Assembly (NCBI GenBank): GCA_028821775.1
Contig: JAPKFB010000040.1
Location: 1-44,657 of the forward strand
Direction: 5' to 3'
DNA length: 44,657 nt
From: Roseibacillus sp.
Lineage (GTDB): Bacteria; Verrucomicrobiota; Verrucomicrobiia; Verrucomicrobiales; Akkermansiaceae
A model generated the notes under the pieces. That model saw nothing but the letters and a program-made list of their open reading frames with translations. It ran no database searches and had not been told where the DNA came from. The position numbers and the translations under genes are program-made. Positions 24,673-32,711 of this stretch are shown here, piece by piece. How positions within the stretch are numbered: the stretch's first letter is position 1; every line of letters begins with the position of its first letter.

Positions 24673-25944
24673 ATGCGGATAGGTTTTGTTTCCACCCGAT
24701 TTGCAGGGACCGACGGGGTCTCCCTGGAGAGTCTCAAGTGGGCGGAGGTTCTCGAGGAGATGGGTCACGAAATATTCTGGTTCAGTGGTCGCAGCGATCG
24801 GGATCCGACTGTTTCGATGTGTGTTCCCGAAGCCTTCTTTGGGCACCCCGAGAACGAGTGGATCAATGCGCGCATCTGGGGTGCGGCCCAGCGCCCGCCC
24901 GAAGTGACCGATCGTATCCACGAGGTGGCCCGCTACCTTGAAGCCATGTTGCGGCGCTTCGTTGACGGGTTCAGAATCGATGTCCTGGTCCCCGAGAACG
25001 TGCTCACCATCCCGGTGCACCTGCCGTTGGGGGTGGCGCTCACCGAGTTTCTCGCCGAAACGGGAATGCCGGCAGTCGCCCATCATCACGACTTTTACTG
25101 GGAGCGGGTCCGCTTCTCCCTGAATGCAGTTTCCGATTTTCTCGACATGTCCTTTCCGCCCCGCTTGCAGAACGTGGAGCATACCGTGATTAACCAGGCT
25201 GCCCAGGAGCAGTTGGCGCTCCGCAAGGGACTCAGCTCCACCCTCGTGCCCAATGTGTTCAATTTCGAGGAGGAGCACAGGGAGGCTGACTCCTATAGTG
25301 CGGATGTGCGGGAAGAGATTGGACTCGCTCCCGACGACTACTTTTTTCTGCAACCCACCAGGATTGTTCCCCGCAAGGGTATCGAGAACTCGATCAAGCT
25401 CATCAGCCGGTTGAAGGATCCGCGGTGCAAGCTGGTCATCTCCCACGATGCCGGTGACGAAGGCTTCGGGTATCAGCACATGCTGGAGCAGTTGGCAGTG
25501 GATGAAGGGGTGGATCTTCGGATCATTGCGGACCGGGTGAGTGAGCGTCGACAGCGTGATGCGCAGGGGCGCAAGATGTACACCCTATGGGATATCTATC
25601 CTCACGCGGACTTCGTGACCTACCCGAGTGTTTATGAGGGTTTCGGAAACGCCTTGCTGGAGGCGTTTTATTTCCGCAAGCCTGTCCTGATTAACTGCTA
25701 CTCGATCTATGTGCAGGATATCAAGCCGAAGGGCTTCGATCTCGTGGAGATGGATGGTTATGTCACTCGCGAGACCGTGGAATCCGTAGCCCGCTTGTTG
25801 CGCGATGAACATCTGCGCGAGCAAATGGTGGAGACAAATTACTGCCTGGGTCGCCAGCACTACGGATTCGACGCCTTGCAGCGAGCTCTCAGCGCGGCCT
25901 TCAGCCAAGTGCCCTACATGGGCCAACCGTTTATGGTCTCATGA
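24673..25944 (+). CDS. GT4 glycosyltransferase, candidate mannosylglucosylglycerate synthase
   Basis: A 423-residue GT-B, GT4-type enzyme. The N-terminal half has MRIGFVSTRFAGTDGVSLES (glycine-rich loop) and PAVAHHHDFYWERVRFS. The donor half has FLQPTRIVPRKGIENSIKLI (a typical GT4 Arg/Lys pair) and DFVTYPSVYEGFGNALLEAF (E-x7-E). By overall pattern and size it resembles MggS/MggA-type enzymes that add mannose to glucosylglycerate or its phosphate, but this is recognition by eye. The ATG at 24673 is preferred over an in-frame GTG at 24646 because the Rossmann strand begins directly after it. The gene overlaps the phosphorylase gene by ATGA (25941-25944). Confidence 0.8.
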   Translation: MRIGFVSTRFAGTDGVSLESLKWAEVLEEMGHEIFWFSGRSDRDPTVSMCVPEAFFGHPENEWINARIWGAAQRPPEVTDRIHEVARYLEAMLRRFVDGFRIDVLVPENVLTIPVHLPLGVALTEFLAETGMPAVAHHHDFYWERVRFSLNAVSDFLDMSFPPRLQNVEHTVINQAAQEQLALRKGLSSTLVPNVFNFEEEHREADSYSADVREEIGLAPDDYFFLQPTRIVPRKGIENSIKLISRLKDPRCKLVISHDAGDEGFGYQHMLEQLAVDEGVDLRIIADRVSERRQRDAQGRKMYTLWDIYPHADFVTYPSVYEGFGNALLEAFYFRKPVLINCYSIYVQDIKPKGFDLVEMDGYVTRETVESVARLLRDEHLREQMVETNYCLGRQHYGFDALQRALSAAFSQVPYMGQPFMVS

Positions 25945-27695
25945 AGTTGATTCGTCGGAGGACCTTCAACCGAATGAAGCTGCGCCTAGGCCGGCTTTAC
26001 GGTCACGATCGGACGGAGCAGCTTGCGGATCGTCTTTACATGCTGATCGGTCGTTACGGCGTGGTTCCCGAGAGCGGGGCATACACCGGCGAAGAAGAGG
26101 GAGAACATCAGCGCTGGGACGAAAAGGATGCCGTCCTGATCACCTATGGCGACATGGTGAGTCGTCCCGACTGCCCCCCCCTCAAGGCGCTCAAGGAGTT
26201 TTGTGATCGCCGCTTGCGGGGAGCGATCAGCGTGGTCCATCTTCTGCCGTTCTTTCCCTCTTCGTCGGATGCCGGATTCTCGATCATCGATTATCGCGCG
26301 GTGGACCCCGCGTTGGGGAGTTGGGATGAAATTGAAAGCCTGGGCCGCGGTTACGGCCTGATGGTGGACCTCGTTCTCAATCACTGTTCCCGGAAGAGCC
26401 CCTGGTTTCGCGATTACGTGAACGGCATCGCGCCCCATGACTCCTACTTTCAGGAAGGCGACCCGGAGGAGGATCATCGCGAGGTGTTCCGCCCCCGTCC
26501 CTGGAAGCTCTTTTCGGATGTCGAAACAGCTCGCGGGTTGCGCCACGTCTGGAACACCTTCAGCGAAGATCAGGTCGATTTGAATTGGAAGTCTCCGGAT
26601 GTCCTCTTTGATTTTCTCGACCTCTTGCTTACCTATGTTTCCCGTGGTGCCCGGCTCATCCGTCTTGATGCGGTGGCCTTTCTCTGGAAGGAACCCGGGA
26701 CCAACTGCATCCACCTTCCGCAGACACATGAAGTGGTCAAGCTCATGCGCGATGTGTTGCTCACGGTGGCTCCTCAGACGATCTTGTTGACGGAAACCAA
26801 TGTGCCTCACGAGGAGAACATTTCCTACTTCGGAGAGGGTGACGAAGCGCACATGATTTATCAGTTTGCTCTTCCGCCTCTCCTGTTGCACGGCCTCCTG
26901 CGAAACGACTCCACTCATCTGCAGAAGTGGGCGCGGTCACTGGATGATCCGCCGAGAGAGGCAACGTATCTCAACTTTACGGCCAGTCATGATGGGATTG
27001 GCGTGCGAGCGCTCGAGGATCTGGTTCCTGCGCAGGAAGTCTCTTGGCTGGTTGAGCAGGTGAAAGCGCGGGACGGGCTCGTGAGTGTACGTTCACTTCC
27101 CGACGGCAGCGAGAAGCCCTACGAACTCAATATTACCTATCGCGATGCTCTGCGGGACCCGGAGAATGATGATCACAGTCTGCGCCGGTTCATGTGTTCG
27201 CAGTGTCTCATGATGTCCCTGCGAGGAATTCCAGCGGTCTACTTCCAGAGTGTGGTGGGGGCGTCCAACTGGACCGATGGACCGGAGCGGGAGGAGGGAG
27301 AGGATCGCGACATCAATCGGCAGCGTTGGCAGTGGCAGGATCTGGAGGAGAAGCTGGATGATCCGGAGGGATCGGAGGCTTGGATACTTAATATCTATAC
27401 CAGCATGCTTCGCGCCCGGGCCGAGTGCCCGGCTTTCCATCCCGATGCCACCCAGCAAGTTCTCGAGACGGGAAGCGAGCTCTTTGGCCTGGTGCGGAGA
27501 TCACTTTGCGGTGCTTACACGGTGGCCTGCTTCTTCAATTTCACGGCCGGTGAGATTGTGATCGATCCGACGTTGTTAGCGGACGTGCTGGGGACCTCCG
27601 ACAGGTGCTGGGATATGCTTTGTGCGTTGACTCCAATCGAAGTCGACGCTTGTAGACTGGGCCCCTATGAGTGCGCTTGGATCGCGAGCAGATAG
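25941..27695 (+). CDS. GH13_18 sucrose-phosphorylase-like enzyme, probably glucosylglycerate phosphorylase
   Basis: A 584-residue retaining GH13 enzyme. The barrel has VVHLLPFFPSSSDAGFSIID, MVDLVLNHCSRKSPWF, the nucleophile in RLIRLDAVAFLWKEPGT (Asp243), the acid/base in LLTETNVPHEEN (Glu285) and the transition-state Asp in TASHDGIG (Asp351). GTNCIHLPQTHEVVKLMRDV and the general layout fit subfamily GH13_18, which includes sucrose phosphorylases and glucosylglycerate phosphorylases. With phosphate, the latter give glucose 1-phosphate and D-glycerate from glucosylglycerate. Context (GpgS next door) favours glucosylglycerate over sucrose. It has no signal peptide, so it is cytoplasmic. It overlaps its GT4 neighbour by four bases. 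The glycerate kinase at 14055 could take the glycerate released. Confidence 0.88.
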   Translation: MKLIRRRTFNRMKLRLGRLYGHDRTEQLADRLYMLIGRYGVVPESGAYTGEEEGEHQRWDEKDAVLITYGDMVSRPDCPPLKALKEFCDRRLRGAISVVHLLPFFPSSSDAGFSIIDYRAVDPALGSWDEIESLGRGYGLMVDLVLNHCSRKSPWFRDYVNGIAPHDSYFQEGDPEEDHREVFRPRPWKLFSDVETARGLRHVWNTFSEDQVDLNWKSPDVLFDFLDLLLTYVSRGARLIRLDAVAFLWKEPGTNCIHLPQTHEVVKLMRDVLLTVAPQTILLTETNVPHEENISYFGEGDEAHMIYQFALPPLLLHGLLRNDSTHLQKWARSLDDPPREATYLNFTASHDGIGVRALEDLVPAQEVSWLVEQVKARDGLVSVRSLPDGSEKPYELNITYRDALRDPENDDHSLRRFMCSQCLMMSLRGIPAVYFQSVVGASNWTDGPEREEGEDRDINRQRWQWQDLEEKLDDPEGSEAWILNIYTSMLRARAECPAFHPDATQQVLETGSELFGLVRRSLCGAYTVACFFNFTAGEIVIDPTLLADVLGTSDRCWDMLCALTPIEVDACRLGPYECAWIASR

Positions 27696-27833
27696 GGAGA
27701 ATTCTGATTTCCTGGCGCCCTGAGCCACCCGACAAGCCTAACTGGGCAGCCCAGCGGGGGGCAATCCTGGCAGGCGAGGGTCCCGTTCCCTGGAGCCCTG
27801 GTTGCCATTTGGGCGCAGGGCAAGAGCAGCCTG

Positions 27834-28955
27834 CTACTTGGACTTTGCGCAGCGGAAACCGGTATGATTGGTGGGCGAGAGGGACTCGGAATAGTGTCGG
27901 GATGCCGGGCGATAGCGCAGGCAATAATCCTGATGGCACAAGTGAGATCCGCCTTTGGTCACCCAGAGCCACGCTAACTTGTGGAAGGGTTTTTCGCCTT
28001 CGGTGTATTTCTTGGCCTGGACGTATTGCTGGGCCATTGGTTGGCTGATGGGGTCCTTCGGTCCCTTGGGATTGCGCTCGAGCTTGGTCTGGCTGGCGTA
28101 GGTTTTGAAGTACTCCGGTCGGTAGAGATCGGAGCAGTGCTCCCAGACATTGCCCGCCATATCGTGGAGTCCATACTTGTTGGCGGGAAAGGTCTTCACC
28201 GGAGCGGTTCCGAAGTAGCCGTCATCGCCTGTGTTTTTGTGAGGGAACTCGCCTTGAAACACGTTCGCAAGCCACTCTCCTTTAGGGTGGCGCTCGTCGC
28301 CCCAGATATAAAGTTTGTGGTCGAGACCTCCTCGGGCGGCCCGTTCCCATTCAGCTTCCGTGGGGAGGCGCTTGCGGGCCCACTTGCAATATTCCAAGGC
28401 GTCTTCGTGAGTCACACAGACCACAGGATGGTCCATTTTGTCCTTGATCTCGGAAGCCGGTCCGTGGGGATGCTGCCAACTCGCGCCCTCGACAAACTTC
28501 CACCACTGCCACTCCGAGCCCGGGCGCCAGAGCTCAACCTCCCGGGGTGGGGAAACAAAGCAGAGGGCGCCACCCTTGAGCTGGTCGGCCGGGGCCTTCG
28601 GGAAATCGCGAGGATCCCAACCACGCTCGGCTTGCGTCTGGTAGCCGGTGGCCTTGGTGAACTCGGCGAACTGGCGATTGGTAACCTCGGTAACATCGAT
28701 CCAATAGCCATCGATGGTGACGCGATGGACCGGTTGCTCTTCTGGATACTTGCTCCGGGCGCCTTTCAGTTCCCGATTCTCCCCTCGAGTAAAGTTGCCT
28801 CCGGGAATCCAAGCCATACCCTTTGGAGCGGGGTCGGGGGCGGTGTTGGGCGCGGCCTGATCTTCGACGACAGGCTCAAGTTTCTCAATAGGTTTGATAT
28901 CATCACAGGGCCCGGGAACGATCCCAAGAAGAAGGAAGAGGGAGGGGAAACACAT
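27834..28955 (-). CDS. exported formylglycine-generating-enzyme-family (SUMF1) protein
   Basis: A 373-residue protein starting at the ATG at 28955, giving a short hydrophobic export signal (CFPSLFLLLGIVPGPC); the Cys after it could be a lipobox-like site. The SUMF1/FGE domain fills the rest: GMAWIPGGNFTRG, VTIDGYWIDVTEVTNRQFAE, the substrate-groove WARKRLPTEAEWERAARGG, YGLHDMAGNVWEHCSDLY, and a C-terminal HLCHQDYCLRYRPASR. The pair Cys340/Cys345 matches the two copper-binding cysteines of true FGE, which convert a Cys in sulfatases to formylglycine. Many SUMF1 paralogues lack them. An active FGE would be expected to serve sulfatases, none of which lie in this window. It converges with the phosphorylase gene and diverges from hisA. 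Confidence 0.88.
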   Translation of the reverse strand: MCFPSLFLLLGIVPGPCDDIKPIEKLEPVVEDQAAPNTAPDPAPKGMAWIPGGNFTRGENRELKGARSKYPEEQPVHRVTIDGYWIDVTEVTNRQFAEFTKATGYQTQAERGWDPRDFPKAPADQLKGGALCFVSPPREVELWRPGSEWQWWKFVEGASWQHPHGPASEIKDKMDHPVVCVTHEDALEYCKWARKRLPTEAEWERAARGGLDHKLYIWGDERHPKGEWLANVFQGEFPHKNTGDDGYFGTAPVKTFPANKYGLHDMAGNVWEHCSDLYRPEYFKTYASQTKLERNPKGPKDPISQPMAQQYVQAKKYTEGEKPFHKLAWLWVTKGGSHLCHQDYCLRYRPASRHYSESLSPTNHTGFRCAKSK

Positions 28956-29008
28956 GATAGTTTGGCTTTCGGTTTCGGTGAATAAATGCTCAATTCCCCG
29001 CACTGGCG

Positions 29009-29782
29009 ATGACCAAATTCCGGCCATGCATCGACCTGCACGCAGGCAAAGTGAAACAAATTGTGGGTGACTCGTTGAGAGACTACGGGCCCGAACCATT
29101 GGAAAATTTCGTTTCAGACCACTCGGCGGAGTGGTTTGCGGAGAAATTTCGTGCAGATGGGTTGGTGGGTGGACACGTGATTAAGCTCGGAGCGGGCAAT
29201 GAAGTGGCCGCCCGTGGGGCTCTCCAAGGATGGCCCGGGGGACTCCAAATCGGGGGCGGAATCTCCAGCGGAAATGCGGGCGAGTGGCTTGCGGCAGGGG
29301 CCAGCCACCTCATCGTGACTTCCTGGCTCTTTGACAAAGAGGCCCGTTTCCAGTCCGGGAAACTTGCCGAATTATGCCAAGCGGTCGGCGCGGAAAAGAT
29401 TGTTGTGGACCTGAGCTCCCGCCGGACCCCGAACGGATGGACGGTAACGATGAATCGTTGGCAGACTCTTACCGATCTCGAAGTCTCTCCGAATCTCTTG
29501 GATCGCCTTGCTGAATATTGTGACGAGTTCCTGATTCACGCGGCGGACGTGGAGGGAAAGTGCGGGGGAATCGATCGTGAGCTGGTTCAGGAACTCGGGC
29601 GATGGGAAGGGAAGGCGATCACTTACGCGGGTGGAGTTGCAACGATGGATGATGTTCGCCTGGTCGAGGACTTGAGCGGTGGACGGGTGGATGTGACGGT
29701 GGGGAGCGCCCTCGATCTCTTCGGCGGATCGGGCGTCACCTACGCTGAACTGTTAGAATGGAATGCCGGGGTGCGGCCATGA
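29009..29782 (+). CDS. hisA: HisA, eukaryotic (HIS6) type
   Basis: A 257-residue phosphoribosylformimino-5-aminoimidazole carboxamide ribotide isomerase, the Amadori rearrangement of histidine synthesis. The N-terminus KFRPCIDLHAGKVKQIVGDS carries the catalytic Asp of strand 1. Later barrel elements are LQIGGGISSGNAGEWLAAGA, LIVTSWLF, IVVDLSSRR, FLIHAADVEGKCGGID (second catalytic Asp region) and ITYAGGVATMDDVRLVEDLS. The CIDLH...KQIVG pattern and the HAADVEGK segment match fungal/plant HIS6 rather than the usual bacterial HisA (PAIDL.....VRL). It is followed by mtfA with an ATGA overlap. Its 5' end faces the FGE gene. Confidence 0.9.
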   Translation: MTKFRPCIDLHAGKVKQIVGDSLRDYGPEPLENFVSDHSAEWFAEKFRADGLVGGHVIKLGAGNEVAARGALQGWPGGLQIGGGISSGNAGEWLAAGASHLIVTSWLFDKEARFQSGKLAELCQAVGAEKIVVDLSSRRTPNGWTVTMNRWQTLTDLEVSPNLLDRLAEYCDEFLIHAADVEGKCGGIDRELVQELGRWEGKAITYAGGVATMDDVRLVEDLSGGRVDVTVGSALDLFGGSGVTYAELLEWNAGVRP

Positions 29783-30582
29783 TCCCGGTTTGGATCATTT
29801 TGGGTGCAGTGTTGCTCGTGGTGATCACCGGAGGCGTGCATCGCTGGCATCGCGAGAAGAAGCGGGCGGAGGTGCGCTTGACTCCCTTGGAGGAATGGCA
29901 GCGCGCACTGATTCGGGCGAAAGTGGCGTTTTACACCCAGTTGCCCGTCAATCTGCGGCGCAAGTTGGACGGGGCGATTCAGGTCTTCCTCCACGAGGTG
30001 GGCTTCGAGGCTTGTGGAGGGTTGCGCGAAATCACGGACGAAATGCGGCTGGTGATAGGGGCCCAAGCCTGCTTGCTACTGGTGGAAAGCGGCTATTGCA
30101 GTTTTGGAAAACTCCGCAGCATACTGGTTTATCCTGACGCCTACCAGGCGAAGAGCGATTTGGGGGTGAAGAGTATCCGCTTGGGGGAGAGTTGGCAGAC
30201 TGGGAGTGTGGTGCTCTCGTGGGAAAGTGTGGTTCAGGGGTCAAAGAATACTGAGGATGGTCTCAACGTGGTCATTCACGAATTCGCGCATCAGATCGAT
30301 CAATTTGACGGGGTGGCGGATGGGTTGCCCATTCTGGAGCGGCGGAGTGATTACCAGGAGTGGGCTCAGGAATTCAGGGCTTCCTTTCGTCTTCTCTGCG
30401 ATCGGGTGGAGGCCGGAAAGCGCACCGTTCTCGATCAGTATGGAGCGACCAATCCAGCGGAGTTTTTTGCGGTAGCGACGGAGACGTTTTTCGAGAAGCC
30501 GGACTCGCTCCAAGAGGCGCACCCTGCGCTCTACGACCTCCTGAAGCGATTCTACGGGCTCGATCCACTCGCTTGGCATTGA
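29779..30582 (+). CDS. mtfA: MtfA-family zinc metallopeptidase
   Basis: A 267-residue protein of the MtfA (DUF980) family. An N-terminal membrane-like helix (PVWIILGAVLLVVITGGV) is followed by the family's helical region (PLEEWQRALIRAKVAFYTQL). The zinc motif is VVIHEFAHQIDQFDG, HEFAH at residues 167-171, with the third ligand in NPAEFFAVATE (Glu228). E. coli MtfA is an aminopeptidase-like protein that binds the Mlc repressor; whether Mlc exists here is unknown. Start: the ATG at 29779 overlaps the hisA stop (ATGA), preferred over an in-frame ATG 21 bases earlier. A 91-base gap follows. Confidence 0.92.
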   Translation: MIPVWIILGAVLLVVITGGVHRWHREKKRAEVRLTPLEEWQRALIRAKVAFYTQLPVNLRRKLDGAIQVFLHEVGFEACGGLREITDEMRLVIGAQACLLLVESGYCSFGKLRSILVYPDAYQAKSDLGVKSIRLGESWQTGSVVLSWESVVQGSKNTEDGLNVVIHEFAHQIDQFDGVADGLPILERRSDYQEWAQEFRASFRLLCDRVEAGKRTVLDQYGATNPAEFFAVATETFFEKPDSLQEAHPALYDLLKRFYGLDPLAWH

Positions 30583-30673
30583 GTTGGTTGTTTGGAAGGT
30601 GCAGAACGAGAGAGGAATTATACGTCCTTGCTTGATTTAGTTAAGTTTTCTTAATAAGACTGAAGGCCGTATC

Positions 30674-31753
30674 ATGACGACTCCGACGGCCTCCGCAGAT
30701 TCTGATCCCTTTAATGAACCCCTTGCCCCGTTGCCTGCGGTGGCAAGGGACCAGGCTGAGGCCGTGGAGACGCCCAAGGCGGTGGAAGCACAGGCTCCTG
30801 CGATGGAACCCGAGAAATTCATACCGGATGAAGGGGAGCGTGATCCGGTGGTCGAGAGGGCAGCACTTGAGCGCGTTGAGCCCGAGGGGGAATTGACGAT
30901 TGAGAGTTCTCAGTCGGCCCCGCGGTGGCAATTTTGGAAGCGCCCCCGCAAACGCGATCTGCAGCTTGAAACTCTTCGGCAGGGTGCCGGTGAGATGGTG
31001 GACCTCATGCGCTCGATCCGGGATCACCTCGAAGGTGAACAGGGAGAGCGAGAGGGGATTGGCCGCTCCTTGAGCCCGATGCCGCTCGCGGTGGAAAGTC
31101 TCAAGTCCATGAGCGAAAGTCAGGCCAACGCGGGCAAGGTGCTGGGCGAATTGCGCACGACAATCGAGCGGCGTGTCGCAAAGGACGCCGTTTTCATCAA
31201 GTCGCTCAACCGCATTGGGAGCACGATGACGAATGTGGAGGAGACGTTCAGCCTGATGGACCGTACCCTTTCGGGGATCGACAAATCCAACCTGCAGGTG
31301 GCCAAATCGATGGAAAACCTTGGAGAGCGCGTTTCCGAGTCGGGGCGATTCATGAGTGAGACTTTTACCCGCTTGCGGGATGCGGAGCAGGAGTTTACCG
31401 ATCACATCACGCGGACTTCACGCCGCAGCAATTTCGCCCTGATGGGATTGTGCAGCATTCTTCTTCTGTCGGTGATGGCGGTGGGATTCATGTTTAAGGA
31501 GAACCGGGGCCTCTTGACGGCAGTGCAGGACAACGGCGCGCTGGTCGGCCAAGTGCCGGTTCGCGAAAATCCCACGCCCGAACGAATGGCCATTTTTGAA
31601 GACCTGGATCAAGTCGACGATGGGATCGGTGAGCTTGAACGCGAGTTGGTGGGAATCCATCTTCAAGGCAAGAAAGCTGCGGAAAACATTGTGCCGGTCG
31701 GGATTGAGGAGAAGGCCTTGCTGTCCGTGAAGAAGAGGCCGCGCCGGGAGTGA
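30674..31753 (+). CDS. coiled-coil single-span membrane protein of unknown function
   Basis: A 359-residue protein. Residues 1-95 are Pro/Glu/Ala-rich and disordered in look. Residues about 96-250 are a long amphipathic helix suggestive of a coiled coil, with repeated ESLKSMSESQANAGKVLGEL and LMDRTLSGIDKSNLQVAKSM type stretches that recall methyl-accepting chemotaxis signalling domains without their conserved hairpin tip. One transmembrane helix sits near residues 253-275 (NFALMGLCSILLLSVMAVGF), and a short outside tail follows. Function is unknown; a scaffold or sensor-like role is a guess. Upstream, TTCTTAATAA is shared with the region before the zinc-ribbon membrane gene at 7242. Confidence 0.75.
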   Translation: MTTPTASADSDPFNEPLAPLPAVARDQAEAVETPKAVEAQAPAMEPEKFIPDEGERDPVVERAALERVEPEGELTIESSQSAPRWQFWKRPRKRDLQLETLRQGAGEMVDLMRSIRDHLEGEQGEREGIGRSLSPMPLAVESLKSMSESQANAGKVLGELRTTIERRVAKDAVFIKSLNRIGSTMTNVEETFSLMDRTLSGIDKSNLQVAKSMENLGERVSESGRFMSETFTRLRDAEQEFTDHITRTSRRSNFALMGLCSILLLSVMAVGFMFKENRGLLTAVQDNGALVGQVPVRENPTPERMAIFEDLDQVDDGIGELERELVGIHLQGKKAAENIVPVGIEEKALLSVKKRPRRE

Positions 31754-31813
31754 CTTGGCAGGCGGCACAAATTGAGCTTTGCATGACTCGGATCGCTGGT
31801 AAAGGCTGCCCCC

Positions 31814-32590
31814 ATGAGTGACAAGCCGCTAGAAGGCAAGACGGGCGTCGTGTTTGGCGTGGCCAACAAGCGCAGCATCGCGTGGGCGATTGCGCAGGCG
31901 TGGGCAGAGGCTGGGGCGAATCTGATCTTCAATTACCAGGGGGAACGGTTGAAGGGAAACCTGGAGCACCTGACGGGGACCTTTGGAGAGGATCCGCCAA
32001 TGTATCCCTGTGATGTTTCGAGTGATGAGGAACTCGATTCCTTCTTCGCCAAAGTGGGTGAACACACCCCGAAGCTCGACATGGTGCTGCACTCGGTGGC
32101 CTTTGCGCCCCGCGAGGCCTTGGAGGGCGATTTTCTCAGCACCACCCGTGAGGCCTACCAGATGGCGCACGACATCAGTGCCTACTCCCTGGTCGGGATC
32201 GCCCAGCGGGCAGCTCCCATGATGACGGAAGGCGGAAGTATTCTGGCGATGAGCTATCTCGGATCAGAGAAGGTCGTGCCTCACTACAACGTGATGGGGG
32301 TGGCGAAAGCCAGCTTGGAGGCTTCGACTCGATACCTTGCCTATGATCTCGGGCCGAAAAAAATTCGCGTGAATTGCATCAGTGCGGGACCAGTTCAAAC
32401 CTTGGCGGCCCGTGGAATTTCGGGCTTCTCAAGCATGATGGACCACTACAAGTCCAAAGCCCCACTGGGACGATCGTGCAGTAAGAGCGAACTTGGGGCC
32501 ACCGGGGTGTTCCTCGCAAGCGAGGGGGCAGCAAGTATTACTGGTCAGGTTCTCTACGTTGATGGGGGCTACCAAATCATGGGAATGTAG
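31814..32590 (+). CDS. fabI: enoyl-ACP reductase (NADH), FabI
   Basis: A 258-residue short-chain-dehydrogenase-like enoyl-[ACP] reductase that reduces the trans-2 double bond in the last step of each fatty acid elongation cycle. Hallmarks are GKTGVVFGVANKRSIAWAIA (the FabI nucleotide motif GxANxxSIA), DMVLHSVAFAPRE, LAMSYLGSEK with the first active-site Tyr, and YNVMGVAKAS with Tyr158 and Lys165 (Y-x6-K). NCISAGPVQTLAARGIS is the substrate-binding loop and YVDGGYQIMGM the C-terminus. A triclosan-type target is therefore expected. Length and motifs are complete. A 121-base gap without a gene follows. Confidence 0.96.
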   Translation: MSDKPLEGKTGVVFGVANKRSIAWAIAQAWAEAGANLIFNYQGERLKGNLEHLTGTFGEDPPMYPCDVSSDEELDSFFAKVGEHTPKLDMVLHSVAFAPREALEGDFLSTTREAYQMAHDISAYSLVGIAQRAAPMMTEGGSILAMSYLGSEKVVPHYNVMGVAKASLEASTRYLAYDLGPKKIRVNCISAGPVQTLAARGISGFSSMMDHYKSKAPLGRSCSKSELGATGVFLASEGAASITGQVLYVDGGYQIMGM

Positions 32591-32711
32591 GGGGAGGGGT
32601 CCTCTCCGGATCACGAGCGATGATTTGGTTGGACTCCGCCGGGAGAGTTATGGGACGGTGGATGAACAGCCCTGCTTGTTCGCCCCGTTGACTCAACAAA
32701 TCTAATAGCCC

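Noticed and set aside
30641..31405. Minus-strand frame of 254 codons opposite the coiled-coil gene
   Set aside because: Antisense of a gene with coherent coiled-coil and membrane features. No motif of its own.
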